A stretch of 64,000 bases of DNA from Tenderia sp965602225 (GCA_965602225.1 CBFCYE010000003.1:62001-126000), one strand, 5' to 3'. Positions 36,801 through 45,498 are shown, counted from the stretch's first letter. Program-made: numbers and translations. The notes: generated by a model from the sequence alone, not told the origin.

Positions 36801-37320
36801 TATATTTAGAGATACCGGCAGCCTCTTCAATAAAGACCCGCAGCTCTTCCGGTTTGGCCTCAATCAGGCGGGAGATAGTGCCCTGTTCGATAATGGCGTA
36901 GCTACGCGGCCCCAGGCCGGTGCCAAGAAAGATATCGGTAATATCACGGCGCCGACAACGTGAGCCGTTGAGATAATAATTAGACTGGCCATCACGGGTC
37001 ACCTGGCGTTTAACAGAGATCTCGTTGTAACTAGCGTATTCGCCGCCCAGCTTGCCTTCAGTATTTTCAAACACCAGCTCAACCGTGGCCTGGCCCACCG
37101 GCTTGCGCGCAGTTGAGCCATTGAAGATAACGTCTGTCATGGAATCACCACGCAGATTCTTGGCTGAGCTTTCACCCATTACCCAGCGAACTGCATCGAT
37201 GGTGTTTGATTTACCACAACCATTAGGACCAACAATACCGATCATATTGCTTGGCATTGGGATGGTGGTTGGGTCGACAAACGATTTAAAACCGGCCAGT
37301 TTTATATTCTTCAAACGCAT
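33811..37320 (-). CDS. smc: Chromosome segregation protein SMC
   Basis: 1169 residues. Head: Walker A GIVGPNGCGKSNTIDAVRW near residue 30; long coiled coil (about 165-500); hinge (about 500-680, with GWEQAVEVALGLNLESVCI); second coiled coil to ~1010; C-terminal head with signature LLSGGEKALTAVALVFSIF and Walker B CMLDEVDAPLDEAN. It forms condensin with ScpA and ScpB encoded at 22-24 kb, and replaces the MukBEF system of enterics. Confidence 0.97.
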   Translation of the reverse strand: MRLKNIKLAGFKSFVDPTTIPMPSNMIGIVGPNGCGKSNTIDAVRWVMGESSAKNLRGDSMTDVIFNGSTARKPVGQATVELVFENTEGKLGGEYASYNEISVKRQVTRDGQSNYYLNGSRCRRRDITDIFLGTGLGPRSYAIIEQGTISRLIEAKPEELRVFIEEAAGISKYKERRRETENRIKHSRENLERIDDLREELGKRIATLQRQANTAEKYKGFKEEERKLKAELLALKFSNLDTTVQERDKQIQAQETALEGQIAEQRGIEAAIESQREHQTESNEKFNLVQGRYYALGSEIARLEQTIQHLKDTRSQQEREMREVEEAWTEATEHLENDRSSLEELKMSLEANEEELLVYRDKESESSAMLSAAEESMQGWQQRWDEFNQTSSEHIRRAEVEKTRIQHQEQSLTQLNQRIQRIDDELGLLSPGSLETELGDLQQEREQLEEQLGQLRHEVEQQVEQIRHEREHTQTLSGELDAERGRQQSMQGRLASLEALQQQALGKGDNKLNEWLKSKGLDNASRLAQNISVESGWEQAVEVALGLNLESVCIEGMDAVANALSDLNQGALTVFDTQMSAVDAETGSAGTALLSKVTSAYSMASFLTGIYAADSLEQALALRSQIKANESIITRDGIWLGRDWLRVARGVDEKAGVLQREQELKALEEDIEETAARVEELQENVQQSRARQQELERGREELQSGLNQTAQSKAKIDSQLSARQERLQQFHNRKQRLETDITDLRQQRLTSEESLSEMRARLDEVLSKTENFEQTRHDLSQQRDELRQGLDQSRQQAREDRERAHEIALKLQSIRAQLDGTQQRLERMQGQLNHLDRRRDELKNQLQGEANPFEEMNGQLEELLANRLGVEEELLQARRTVEELDHAMRELSDERNQAEQRSQQIRSDLEKQRMASQEFIVRCQTVQEQFAETELVMAEVLLQLPDDASEGGWQQQVSEMGQRIQRLGAINLAAIEEYEEQSERKTYLDKQNADLIDALNTLENAIRKIDKETRTRFKDTYDKVNAGVKELFPRLFGGGHAYLELTSDDLLDTGVAVMARPPGKRNSSIHLLSGGEKALTAVALVFSIFQLNPAPFCMLDEVDAPLDEANVGRFCKMVKEMSEKVQFIFITHNKTTMEMSEHLAGVTMHEPGVSRMVAVDVDEAVQMVG

Positions 37321-37470
37321 TCGTAATAACCTTCAGATGAATCTCTAGTGCTTTCGCGTTAAAATACCGTCCGAATCATACCAGACCTGACGGATGACGC
37401 CAGACTGGTATTTTAAGTTCTAACAATTCAGCTTAGAAATATTCGCTAACCTATTGAGTTTTTAATAATT

Positions 37471-37860
37471 ATGTCAACCAAACCTAGCAAAGAACTTGAA
37501 ACCTTCGACAATCCCATGCCAGAGCGGGATTACACCATTCGCATCGATGTGCCTGAGTTTACCTGCCTCTGCCCTATGACTGGTCAGCCCGATTTTGCTA
37601 CATTCAAGATTGAATATGTCGCCGACAAACAGTGTGTCGAACTGAAGGCGCTGAAGATGTACATGTGGTCGTTTCGTGAAGAAGGTGCCTTCCACGAAAA
37701 GGTCACCAACGACATCCTTGGCGATCTGGTTGCCGCAACCCAACCACGCTTCATGCGCCTGACCGGCAACTTCAACGTCCGCGGCGGTATCTACACCACG
37801 GTTGTTGTCGAACATCGCAATCCAGACTGGATTCCACCCGTTCCAGTTACTCTGCCCTAA
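37471..37860 (+). CDS. queF: NADPH-dependent 7-cyano-7-deazaguanine reductase, type I
   Basis: 129 residues, the short single-domain QueF. It reduces preQ0 to preQ1 in queuosine synthesis. Seen: the nucleophile Cys34 in FTCLCPMTGQPDF with Asp41, the QueF motif VELKALKMYMWSFR that binds NADPH, and GNFNVRGGIYT. The 150 bases upstream show no recognisable preQ1 riboswitch. Divergent from smc. Confidence 0.95.
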   Translation: MSTKPSKELETFDNPMPERDYTIRIDVPEFTCLCPMTGQPDFATFKIEYVADKQCVELKALKMYMWSFREEGAFHEKVTNDILGDLVAATQPRFMRLTGNFNVRGGIYTTVVVEHRNPDWIPPVPVTLP

Positions 37861-37873
37861 AAAGCCTCTCAGA

Positions 37874-39166
37874 ATGAACCAGGCGCTGTTCATCGGCATA
37901 GACCTGGGCACATCGGGTTGCCGCGCTATCGCCATAGATAACGACGGCCATCCGGTCGCCCAGGCGGCCAGGACGATGCCTGCGCCGATCCGTGACGGCG
38001 CCAGGGTTGAGCAAGATGCCTATATATGGTGGCAGGCCGTATCTGAAACCCTGCACGGCCTGCTGTCGCAAATTGATGTCCGTTCGGTAAAGAGCATTGC
38101 TTTAGATGGCACCTCGGGCACCCTGTTATTGACTGACCCGCTTGGCCAGCCGCTTGGCCCAGCATTGATGTACAACGATGGCCGCAGTCAGGCCGAGGCT
38201 GACCGTATCAGTGCAGTCGCCCCTATGGAGTCTGCCGCCCATGGAGCGACATCGGCACTAGCCAAGCTGCTGCACCTGCAACCAGGCCCCGAGGTACAAC
38301 ATGCTATGCATCAAGCCGACTGGATTGTTGGCAAGCTATCTGGCCAATGGGGGATTAGTGATGCCAACAACTGCCTCAAGCTGGGCTATGACGCCATCAA
38401 CAAATGCTGGCCAGATTGGTTAGAGCAACTGGGCGTCAATCTAGCCATTCTGCCCAAGGTGTTTCAACCCGGCACAGCGATAGCAACGATTAATCCGCAA
38501 GTAGCCATACAGTTTGGTCTGCCACAGACCACTCAAATTATTGCCGGCACTACAGACAGCACCGCTGCCTTCATCGCTACCGGTGCCAACCAGATCGGTG
38601 AAGCCGTCACCTCGCTAGGCTCGACCCTGGTGATGAAGGTGATTAGTGATAGCCCCATATTTTCACCTCGCCATGGCGTTTATTCCCAACCACTAGGTGA
38701 CTTATGGCTAGTAGGTGGCGGTTCAAACAGTGGTGGTGCCGTATTGCTACACCACTTTAATCCGCAACAGTTGGCAGAGATGACGCCACTACTGAAACCT
38801 GATCAAGCTACCGGGCTGGACTATTACCCACTAATCACCCCTGGCGAACGCTTCCCTGTGGCGGATAGCCATAAGCCACCCTGCCTGACACCCCGGCCTG
38901 ATGATGAGGTGGTGTTTTTCCAAGGCATGCTTGAAGGCATGGCCCGTATCGAACAACAGGGCTACCAATTGCTGGCAGAGCTCGGCGCGCCCTACCCACT
39001 CAATGTTCGTAGTGCCGGTGGAGGCAGTCGTAATCAACCATGGACTGAAATACGTCAGGCCATGCTTGGTGTGCCCATGCTGGAGGCACAACAACAGCAA
39101 GCCGCCTATGGCAGCGCCACTCTGGCGCGCCGAGGCTATTTATATACACAAGGACTTCAACCATGA
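37874..39166 (+). CDS. FGGY-family carbohydrate kinase (ribulokinase/xylulokinase-like)
   Basis: 430 residues from ATG 37874; the frame is open further upstream inside queF but that is not FGGY sequence. Phosphate-binding loop FIGIDLGTSGCRAIAID, VEQDAYIWWQAV, ALDGTSGTLLL with MYNDGRS, the second-domain TDSTAAFIATGANQIGEAV and the C-terminal RSAGGGSRNQPW. It is shorter than XylB (~490). D-ribulose or D-xylulose are likely substrates; sequence alone does not choose. 4-base overlap with cysZ. Confidence 0.9.
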   Translation: MNQALFIGIDLGTSGCRAIAIDNDGHPVAQAARTMPAPIRDGARVEQDAYIWWQAVSETLHGLLSQIDVRSVKSIALDGTSGTLLLTDPLGQPLGPALMYNDGRSQAEADRISAVAPMESAAHGATSALAKLLHLQPGPEVQHAMHQADWIVGKLSGQWGISDANNCLKLGYDAINKCWPDWLEQLGVNLAILPKVFQPGTAIATINPQVAIQFGLPQTTQIIAGTTDSTAAFIATGANQIGEAVTSLGSTLVMKVISDSPIFSPRHGVYSQPLGDLWLVGGGSNSGGAVLLHHFNPQQLAEMTPLLKPDQATGLDYYPLITPGERFPVADSHKPPCLTPRPDDEVVFFQGMLEGMARIEQQGYQLLAELGAPYPLNVRSAGGGSRNQPWTEIRQAMLGVPMLEAQQQQAAYGSATLARRGYLYTQGLQP

Positions 39167-39882
39167 ACCCGTTCATCGGCCCCATCTACGTCATCAAGGG
39201 CTTAAGCCTGATTCGACGCCCTAATCTGCGCCGTTTTGTAGTCATCCCTCTGCTAATCAATATTATTCTGTTCAGCGGCGCAATCTGGTTGGCAAGCAGC
39301 TACTTCGATAGCTACATGGCTGAGTTACTACCGCAAGGCTTTGCCTGGCTCGAATGGTTGTTATGGCCCATCTTTGCCATCGCCATGCTCTTGACTATGT
39401 TCTTTAGTTTTACACTGCTCGCCAATTTCATCTGTGCGCCATTCAATGGCCTGCTAGCTGAGGCAGTTGAATTAGAACTCAAAGGTGAAATACAAGGCAG
39501 CGATATCAGCCTGATGCAGGCACTCAAGGACACACCGAAATCCATTTGGAGTGAAGCCCGCAAACTGGGATACTTCCTCAGCCGAGCGATTCCTTTACTG
39601 GTTTTATTTCTGATTCCTGGACTGAACCTACTCGCCCCCTTCCTATGGATTGCCTTCAGCGCCTCATTGCTAGCAAGAGAGTATTTTGATTACCCGATGG
39701 CCAATCATGGCCACAACTTTCAACAACAGCGTCAAACGCTAAAACAACACCGCATCAGCAGCCTCAGTTTTGGTGGCAGCATCATGCTGCTGACCATGAT
39801 CCCGGTGGTTAACTTCATCGTTATGCCGCTGGCCGTTGCCGGAGCTACAGCCATGTATTTGGAGCGCATTAGCAAACCCTAA
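39163..39882 (+). CDS. cysZ: Sulfate transporter CysZ (EI24 family)
   Basis: 239 residues with four to six hydrophobic segments (FVVIPLLINIILFSGAIWLA, WLLWPIFAIAMLLTMFFSFT, AIPLLVLFLIPGLNLLAPFL, SIMLLTMIPVVNFIVMPLAV). FICAPFNGLLAEAVE and YFDYPMANHGHNFQQQR are CysZ hallmarks. CysZ admits sulfate for cysteine synthesis. Its ATG overlaps the TGA of the FGGY kinase. No other sulfur gene is near. Confidence 0.92.
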   Translation: MNPFIGPIYVIKGLSLIRRPNLRRFVVIPLLINIILFSGAIWLASSYFDSYMAELLPQGFAWLEWLLWPIFAIAMLLTMFFSFTLLANFICAPFNGLLAEAVELELKGEIQGSDISLMQALKDTPKSIWSEARKLGYFLSRAIPLLVLFLIPGLNLLAPFLWIAFSASLLAREYFDYPMANHGHNFQQQRQTLKQHRISSLSFGGSIMLLTMIPVVNFIVMPLAVAGATAMYLERISKP

Positions 39883-39910
39883 AATAACACATGCATTCAC
39901 AGCGTAAAAA

Positions 39911-39919
39911 TGCTACAAT
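39911..39919 (+). promoter_or_regulatory. Extended -10 promoter for the deaD-type helicase gene
   Basis: TGCTACAAT is a TGn-TACAAT extended -10 element, 29 bases after the cysZ stop. No good -35 is seen 17 bases upstream, as is usual for extended -10 promoters. Start of transcription would be near 39926. Confidence 0.5.
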
Positions 39920-39925
39920 TCGGCT

Positions 39926-40167
39926 CCGTAATTTTATCGCAATAGCTACCGCTCATATTATGAGCCTGTCGGGCTTAGGCGATCATCGCGAGAAGAAGCC
40001 AGTTCGAACCAGGTTTTTCTGATTATATGAGGTGCGTAGCAGTTTATACGTAGCATCATGATTAATTGGAAATATGACTATATTTCTTTTCCAACGATAG
40101 ATCAGTCCCACTCCGAAAGGCTCCCAAGGGTGTCGCCTATTGCCACAAGCTGCAAAGGTGCCGCTCT
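39926..40167 (+). promoter_or_regulatory. Long structured leader of the deaD-type mRNA
   Basis: About 240 untranslated bases if the promoter at 39911 is right. A GCTCAT/ATGAGC hairpin (39951-39965) lies near the 5' end, and several further short complementary pieces follow. E. coli csdA/deaD has a similarly long leader involved in cold-shock control. No coding frame is convincing here. Confidence 0.45.
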
Positions 40168-41964
40168 ATGTCTGATGACAAAAACAAACCTGCCCTAACA
40201 TTTTCTGATTTAGAACTCATTCAACCGCTTGTCGATGTCATAAAAGAGGTTGGCTATGAAACACCATCGCCCATCCAGGCAGAGACTATTCCCCTGTTAT
40301 TGGAAGGCAAGGATGTTCTAGGCCAGGCCCAGACAGGCACCGGCAAGACCGCCGCTTTCGCCCTGCCCTTATTATCAAACATCGACCTAAAGCGGATTGA
40401 ACCACAAGTACTAGTATTGGCACCTACACGAGAGCTAGCTATCCAGGTTGCCGAGGCCTTCCAGAAATATGCTTCAAAGATGAAAGGCTTCCACGTTGCA
40501 CCAATCTACGGCGGTCAAAGCTACGACGGCCAAATCCGTCAACTAAAACGCGGATGTCACGTAGTGGTTGGTACCCCTGGACGCGTTATGGATCACATGC
40601 GCAAAGGCACTCTGAAACTGAACGGCCTGAAGGCCTTGGTACTGGATGAAGCCGATGAAATGTTACGCATGGGTTTTATCGATGATGTCGAATGGGTACT
40701 GGAACAGACTCCGCCAAAACGTCAAATCGCTTTGTTCTCGGCCACCATGCCTGCCGTGATTCGTAAAATTGCTGACAAGCATTTGAATGACCCGGAACAT
40801 ATCACCATCAAGGTTAAAACCACCACGGCTGCAACCATTCGCCAGCGTTACTGGATGGTCAGTGGGCACCACAAACTCGACGCCCTGACCCGTATACTTG
40901 AAGCCGAAACCTTTGATGGCATGATCATCTTTGTTCGCACCAAGACCGCAGCCGTTGAACTGTCAGAAAAACTTGAAGCACGCGGTTATGCAGCATCACC
41001 ACTTACAGGTGATCTGGATCAAAAGATGCGCGAGCGCACTGTCGATCGGCTCAAAAAGGGCCAGCTGGATATTCTGGTTGCCACTGATGTCGTTGCCCGC
41101 GGCCTGGATGTAGAACGCATCACCCATGTAATCAACTACGATGTTCCTTATGACACCGAGTCATACACTCACCGCATCGGCCGTACTGGTCGTGCTGGTC
41201 GTCATGGTGATGCCATACTATTTATAGCACCACGTGAACAACGCATGCTCGGAACCATCGAGCGAGCTACACGGCAGAAGATTGAGATGCTTGAACTGCC
41301 TTCAAACGATGTAATTAATGACAAACGCATAGAGCGTTTTAATCAACGCATCACTGATACATTAAACGCTGGTTATGACATGGAGTTTTTCCAGAAGTTG
41401 ATGGAAAACTATCAGCAGGAACACAATATCCCTGCAATCGAAATTGCTGGCGCATTAGCTAAACTGGTCCAGGGCAAGCAGCCATTGTTGCTGCAAGAGC
41501 GCCCACCCCAAGCAGTACGCGAAAAGAAAGAATTCAGCAAACGAGAGCAGCGCCCTGATAGAGAGAGACCACAACGCGACAAACCACGTTCAGCACCTGA
41601 TCGTCCTAGAAAACTGCGTCCACCAGAAGAAGGCATGGAGCGTTATCGGGTTGAGGTTGGGCATAATGACAAGGTCAAACCTGGCAACATCGTTGGCGCT
41701 ATCGCCAATGAAGGCGGCCTCGACAGCGAGCACATCGGTCGCATCGACATCCATGATGACTACAGCACGATTGACCTGCCTGAAGGAATGCCGAAAGACA
41801 TTTTTCAGGACCTGCAAAAAACTCGCGTTGCTGGAAAACCACTGAGACTTGCCAAGCTTGGCGATGCAATACCTATCAAAAGAGACTTTAAAGCAAAGTC
41901 TGACAAGCCCATCGGTGGTGACAAACCCTTAAAACGTAAGAAGCCTAAAATAGAAAAAAAATAG
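40168..41964 (+). CDS. deaD: DEAD-box RNA helicase of the DeaD/CsdA type
   Basis: 598 residues. Helicase core (about 8-370): Q motif with TPSPIQAETIP, AQTGTGKTAAF, PTRELA, LDEADEMLRMGF, SATMP, and HRIGRTGRAGRHGD. A helical dimer region follows, then a charged low-complexity linker (about 440-490, KREQRPDRERPQRDKPR), a DbpA/RRM-like RNA-binding domain (about 492-565, MERYRVEVGHNDKVKPGNIV) and a lysine-rich tail. CsdA assists ribosome assembly and mRNA decay at low temperature. Confidence 0.95.
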   Translation: MSDDKNKPALTFSDLELIQPLVDVIKEVGYETPSPIQAETIPLLLEGKDVLGQAQTGTGKTAAFALPLLSNIDLKRIEPQVLVLAPTRELAIQVAEAFQKYASKMKGFHVAPIYGGQSYDGQIRQLKRGCHVVVGTPGRVMDHMRKGTLKLNGLKALVLDEADEMLRMGFIDDVEWVLEQTPPKRQIALFSATMPAVIRKIADKHLNDPEHITIKVKTTTAATIRQRYWMVSGHHKLDALTRILEAETFDGMIIFVRTKTAAVELSEKLEARGYAASPLTGDLDQKMRERTVDRLKKGQLDILVATDVVARGLDVERITHVINYDVPYDTESYTHRIGRTGRAGRHGDAILFIAPREQRMLGTIERATRQKIEMLELPSNDVINDKRIERFNQRITDTLNAGYDMEFFQKLMENYQQEHNIPAIEIAGALAKLVQGKQPLLLQERPPQAVREKKEFSKREQRPDRERPQRDKPRSAPDRPRKLRPPEEGMERYRVEVGHNDKVKPGNIVGAIANEGGLDSEHIGRIDIHDDYSTIDLPEGMPKDIFQDLQKTRVAGKPLRLAKLGDAIPIKRDFKAKSDKPIGGDKPLKRKKPKIEKK

Positions 41965-41970
41965 CCTCAC

Positions 41971-42038
41971 CGGCCAGCATAAAGTGATTATGCTAGCCAA
42001 ATCCTGATTAAACCCAAGGGTGAGCAATCACCCTTGGG
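41971..42038 (+). terminator. Tandem hairpins after deaD
   Basis: Two hairpins follow the stop codon: GGCCAGCATA with TATGCTAGCC (about 41972-41998), and a perfect 11-bp stem CCCAAGGGTGA / TCACCCTTGGG around a GCAA loop (42013-42038). No T tract follows the second, so they may be processing or stability elements of the 3' UTR rather than an intrinsic terminator. The rest of 42039-42137 shows nothing. Confidence 0.45.
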
Positions 42039-42137
42039 AATCTGGCTAAAAATTACACCGCAGTACAGCAAACAACTCACCATCACAATTACGTCTCAGC
42101 AGTTTCAAAAACAACATACACTACATGCCAAGATGAA

Positions 42138-43307
42138 TTAGGCTGTAACAAACCGCTCTATTCGTGCCACGCCCTCTTTAAGACGTTCGATGGATGTAGT
42201 GTAAGCAAAACGCAAATACTGCTCCGGACTGTTCAAACCAAAATCCTTACCCGGAGTTACGGCAACCCCAGCCTGCTGTAATAAATCAAGGCAGAACTGA
42301 TAACTGTCGTCGGTAAATTTCTTACAGTTTGCATAGAGATAAAAGGCCCCTTGCGGCGTTACCGGTATTTCAAAACCAACCTTTCTCAAAGCCGGCAACA
42401 GGTAATCACGCCGTTGTTCAAATATTTGTCGGCGACGTTCAAGCTCAGCTATTGTCTCTGGTTTGAATGCTGCCAGTGCCGCGTACTGAGCAGGTGTTGA
42501 TGCCGCCAGGAAAATATTTTGAGCAACCTTATCCAGTGCATCGACATAGGCCGCTGGCGCCACTAACCAGCCCAGTCGCCAGCCGGTCATGCCAAATAAT
42601 TTTGAAAAGCTATTTATTACAAAAATATCATCGCTAATAGCCAAAGCTGTCTGTTCATTCACGCCATAGGTAAGGCCTTGATAGATCTCATCAACAATCA
42701 TGTGACCGCCCTTTTCAGCCACAAAATCAGCGATTGAGCGCATGTCAGATTCAGCGATCAGCGTCCCGGTTGGATTGGCAGGTGATGCGATCATCACCGC
42801 CCGACTATTATTATTCCAATATTTCTGCAAATGAGCATGATTAAGCTGGTAGCCCGTCTCAACGTCGACCGGAATAGAAATCGCTTCGCCTTCAACCAGA
42901 CGGACAAAATTTCGATTACAGGGATAACCCGGATCAGCCATCAACACCTGTTGGCCTGGATTGATCAATACCGACATCAATAACTGCAGCGCCCCGGATG
43001 AACCTGGGGTGATCAATATCCGTTTTGGATCAACACTTACTTTATATTTTTGCTGATAGAAATCACTAATCGCCTGACGCAGCTCGGGCAGACCTGTCGC
43101 CGGCGTATAGTGATGTTTACCCGATTTAAGCGCCTCAATACCAGCCTCGACGATAGGCGTCGGCGTTTCAAAATCGGGCTCACCAATCTCCATATGGACG
43201 ATGTCACGCCCCTGCGCTTCAAGCTGCCTGGCCTGCGCCAGTAACGCCATCACATGAAACGGCTGGACAGCCGCCATGCGATCAGCAAGATCTACTGTTT
43301 TAGACAT
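42138..43307 (-). CDS. PLP-dependent class I aminotransferase
   Basis: 389 residues. Cofactor motifs: MEIGEPDFETPTPI near the N-terminus, TPGSSGALQLLMSV (phosphate loop), ASPANPTG, VDEIYQGLTY, the Schiff-base Lys in NSFSKLFGMTGWRLGW, and RFAYTTSIERLKEG with the carboxylate-binding Arg. Related enzymes use aspartate, alanine or aromatic amino acids; the substrate is not certain. It overlaps the start-side CbbY gene by 8 bases and is translated after it. Confidence 0.92.
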   Translation of the reverse strand: MSKTVDLADRMAAVQPFHVMALLAQARQLEAQGRDIVHMEIGEPDFETPTPIVEAGIEALKSGKHHYTPATGLPELRQAISDFYQQKYKVSVDPKRILITPGSSGALQLLMSVLINPGQQVLMADPGYPCNRNFVRLVEGEAISIPVDVETGYQLNHAHLQKYWNNNSRAVMIASPANPTGTLIAESDMRSIADFVAEKGGHMIVDEIYQGLTYGVNEQTALAISDDIFVINSFSKLFGMTGWRLGWLVAPAAYVDALDKVAQNIFLAASTPAQYAALAAFKPETIAELERRRQIFEQRRDYLLPALRKVGFEIPVTPQGAFYLYANCKKFTDDSYQFCLDLLQQAGVAVTPGKDFGLNSPEQYLRFAYTTSIERLKEGVARIERFVTA

Positions 43308-44070
43308 TCGCAGTTTTATGCAGCGCCCGGACCATTTCCAAATTTAAATGGCTATGCCCCTCGGCGTCACCACTGATCACAGTAAAGGGCGCATCTGGCT
43401 CACCCATCTGATCAAGCACAATGGCCGCACCACTAAAATCATCCTCGGCAGTGTAAGAATTTATGGTTATCACTGTTGCCAGTCGCGCCTGCACGGAAGA
43501 GCGAATGCCGTTATAGGAATCTTCAAAGGCAATGCACTGCTCAGGTGCCAGGTTCATAGCCTCCATCACGTAGTGATAAATATCTGGAGCAGGTTTCTTG
43601 GCTGGCACCACATCCCCAGCACCAATGACTTCAAACCAGTCCAGCGAATCGGCACCTAAGGTATAGGTCAACAGTGCGGTCACATTTTCCGGCGTGGTGG
43701 TGGTGGCAATTGCCAGACGCAAACCTGCATCCCTGGCTTCGAAAATCAAACGCTCGACCCCAGGACGTAGTGGAACAGCACCATCAGCCATCAACTTGGT
43801 GTAAAAACTTGTTTTAGCCGCGTGCAGACCAGCGACGAAACCATCAAAATCACCCGGCTTTTGAAAATCGGTGTTAAATTTTTCCAGGTAATAGCGGATA
43901 CGTTCTTTGCCGCCAGTGACGGCCAATAGCTCACCATATAATTCAGGCGTCCAGTCCCAAGCTAAACCGGCCTCATCAAAAGCCAGATTGAAGGCAACCC
44001 GGTGCCCATCACGCTCTGTATCAGCCAAAGTGCCATCAACATCGAAAATTAGTGCTGCTAATTCACTCAT
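43300..44070 (-). CDS. cbbY: CbbY-type HAD phosphatase
   Basis: 256 residues from ATG 44070, which has AAGGATGGGA upstream; the frame to 44184 is not HAD-like. The start AALIFDVDGTLADTERDGHR with VAFNLAFDEAGLAWDW is characteristic of CbbY, which removes the inhibitory by-product xylulose-1,5-bisphosphate made by Rubisco. Later motifs: ATTTTPENVTALL, VPAKKPAPDIY and AFEDSYNGIRSS. No Rubisco gene is in the window; a Calvin-cycle role is inferred from the family. Confidence 0.85.
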   Translation of the reverse strand: MSELAALIFDVDGTLADTERDGHRVAFNLAFDEAGLAWDWTPELYGELLAVTGGKERIRYYLEKFNTDFQKPGDFDGFVAGLHAAKTSFYTKLMADGAVPLRPGVERLIFEARDAGLRLAIATTTTPENVTALLTYTLGADSLDWFEVIGAGDVVPAKKPAPDIYHYVMEAMNLAPEQCIAFEDSYNGIRSSVQARLATVITINSYTAEDDFSGAAIVLDQMGEPDAPFTVISGDAEGHSHLNLEMVRALHKTANV

Positions 44071-44262
44071 AATCCCATCCTTTACAATCATTAAACTTAA
44101 TCCAGATCGGCATATTATCACCATTTTTACGATATTAACCCCTTGAAGATAAATGCCTTTTTCATAAGCATATGCACCAGACAAGTAACATAGCTCTATT
44201 GCCTAAACCTGAAATATCTAGTATATATTCGGGCTTAATATTTGAGGCATCAGGAGAAGGGA

Positions 44263-44883
44263 ATGTCCCCAAAGAAAGCTAGCGCAGATACCGCGAGCAA
44301 GAAAAAAGCCGTATCAAAGAAAAAAGTGGCCACAGCTAAAGCGGCGCCTAAAAAAGCGCCTGTAACAACAACAAAAAAGGCTGCGCCAAAAAAGGCTAGC
44401 AGCACGACTAAGGCAGCACCAAAAAAGATGAACGCCACAGAAGCCAAACAGCGAGCAGACAAGCTATTACAAGGCTTTGGCAACTTCGAACCCTATAGCA
44501 TTACAAAGGGTGAGGAGTACATGAATGACGATCAGATTGGTCATTTCCGTATGCTCCTGATGGCATGGAAGCATGCCCTAATGGAAGAAGTTGATCGCAC
44601 CGTACAACACATGAAAGAAGAAGCAGCCAACTTTCCTGATCCCAACGACCGCGCTAGTCAGGAATCAGATTTCACCATGGAACTGCGCACTCGCGATCGT
44701 GAGCGCAAACTAATCAAGAAGATTGAAGAGTCTATCCAGACACTTGATAGTGAAGATTACGGTTTTTGTGAGAGTTGTGGCGTTGAAATCGGCATTCGTC
44801 GTCTTGAAGCGCGTCCAACGGCCACACTTTGCATTGACTGCAAGACTCTGGACGAGATCCGCGAAAAACAAAAAGGGGGCTAA
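44263..44883 (+). CDS. dksA: RNA polymerase-binding regulator DksA with Lys/Ala-rich N-terminal tail
   Basis: 206 residues against 151 in E. coli. Residues ~1-62 are a low-complexity Lys/Ala/Ser/Thr tail (KKAPVTTTKKAAPKKASS) like histone H1. The DksA body follows: MNDDQIGHFRMLLMAWKHAL, the coiled-coil tip FPDPNDRASQESDF with its conserved Asp residues, and the zinc finger CESCG...CIDC. DksA works with ppGpp at rRNA and amino-acid promoters. AGGAGAAGG at 44252-44260 selects the ATG at 44263. Confidence 0.93.
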   Translation: MSPKKASADTASKKKAVSKKKVATAKAAPKKAPVTTTKKAAPKKASSTTKAAPKKMNATEAKQRADKLLQGFGNFEPYSITKGEEYMNDDQIGHFRMLLMAWKHALMEEVDRTVQHMKEEAANFPDPNDRASQESDFTMELRTRDRERKLIKKIEESIQTLDSEDYGFCESCGVEIGIRRLEARPTATLCIDCKTLDEIREKQKGG

Positions 44884-44897
44884 CGCCCCCTTTTTTT
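44871..44897 (+). terminator. Intrinsic terminator of dksA
   Basis: AAAAGGGGGC, loop TAAC, GCCCCC and seven T. The 5' half of the stem is inside the last codons and the stop codon is in the loop, so translation up to the stop must clear the hairpin. Confidence 0.9.
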
Positions 44898-44917
44898 AAC
44901 TCTGAAATTAGTGAAAC

Positions 44918-45250
44918 CTAGCTTGCCTTGGCATCCTGGGTTTCACTCACTTCAACAATCTTGGTTTCACAGACCTGACTCATCTGTAATCGGTTGGCAT
45001 TAACAAAGGCCATGATGTATTCAAACGCTGTAGGGTTGCTGTCCTTAACTGAGATTTCCACCAGTAGGCATTTTTCACCATCCACCATGCTGGGGCGGAC
45101 ATCATTAGAATAGTGCAGACGATTATCTCTACCAAATGTTGCCATTGTAGTTGAGATACGCTCAATCCAATCACTGGGACGAAACTTGCGGCCGTCTTCA
45201 TTGACGCTCCTAATTACAAGTTTACAGCCTGCTTTCAATTCCATTGTCAT
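44918..45250 (-). CDS. DUF3579 protein
   Basis: 110 residues from ATG 45250 (upstream frame to 45277 adds nine residues). The DUF3579 pattern is present: LVIRSVNEDGRKFRPSDWIE near the start, then FGRDNRLHYSNDVRPSMVDG and EYIMAFVNANRL. A small soluble protein of unknown function that is common in beta- and gammaproteobacteria. Divergent from acs and convergent with dksA. Confidence 0.8.
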   Translation of the reverse strand: MTMELKAGCKLVIRSVNEDGRKFRPSDWIERISTTMATFGRDNRLHYSNDVRPSMVDGEKCLLVEISVKDSNPTAFEYIMAFVNANRLQMSQVCETKIVEVSETQDAKAS

Positions 45251-45498
45251 GACTACCTGCATGGGGCAGACTAGCACTGCGCTAGAAATTCCCTATTGAA
45301 AAACGTTATTAAGGTGATGCCTACCGAAATTATCGGCAAACCATTGAAATTCATGAGACGCATTATACATCGAAGTCTACTTTAATTAAGCAATCCCCTT
45401 TCAGAAAAGACCTTGTTTTCGCATAATATGATGACATTACCTGCTACTAACGCCCAAAATCAGGGCCAAATAAATAACAACTACCCATGGGAGGGTTT

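Noticed and set aside
37321..37470. preQ1 riboswitch upstream of queF
   Set aside because: No recognisable preQ1 aptamer motif or pseudoknot pattern could be seen; the 150 bases also serve divergent smc.
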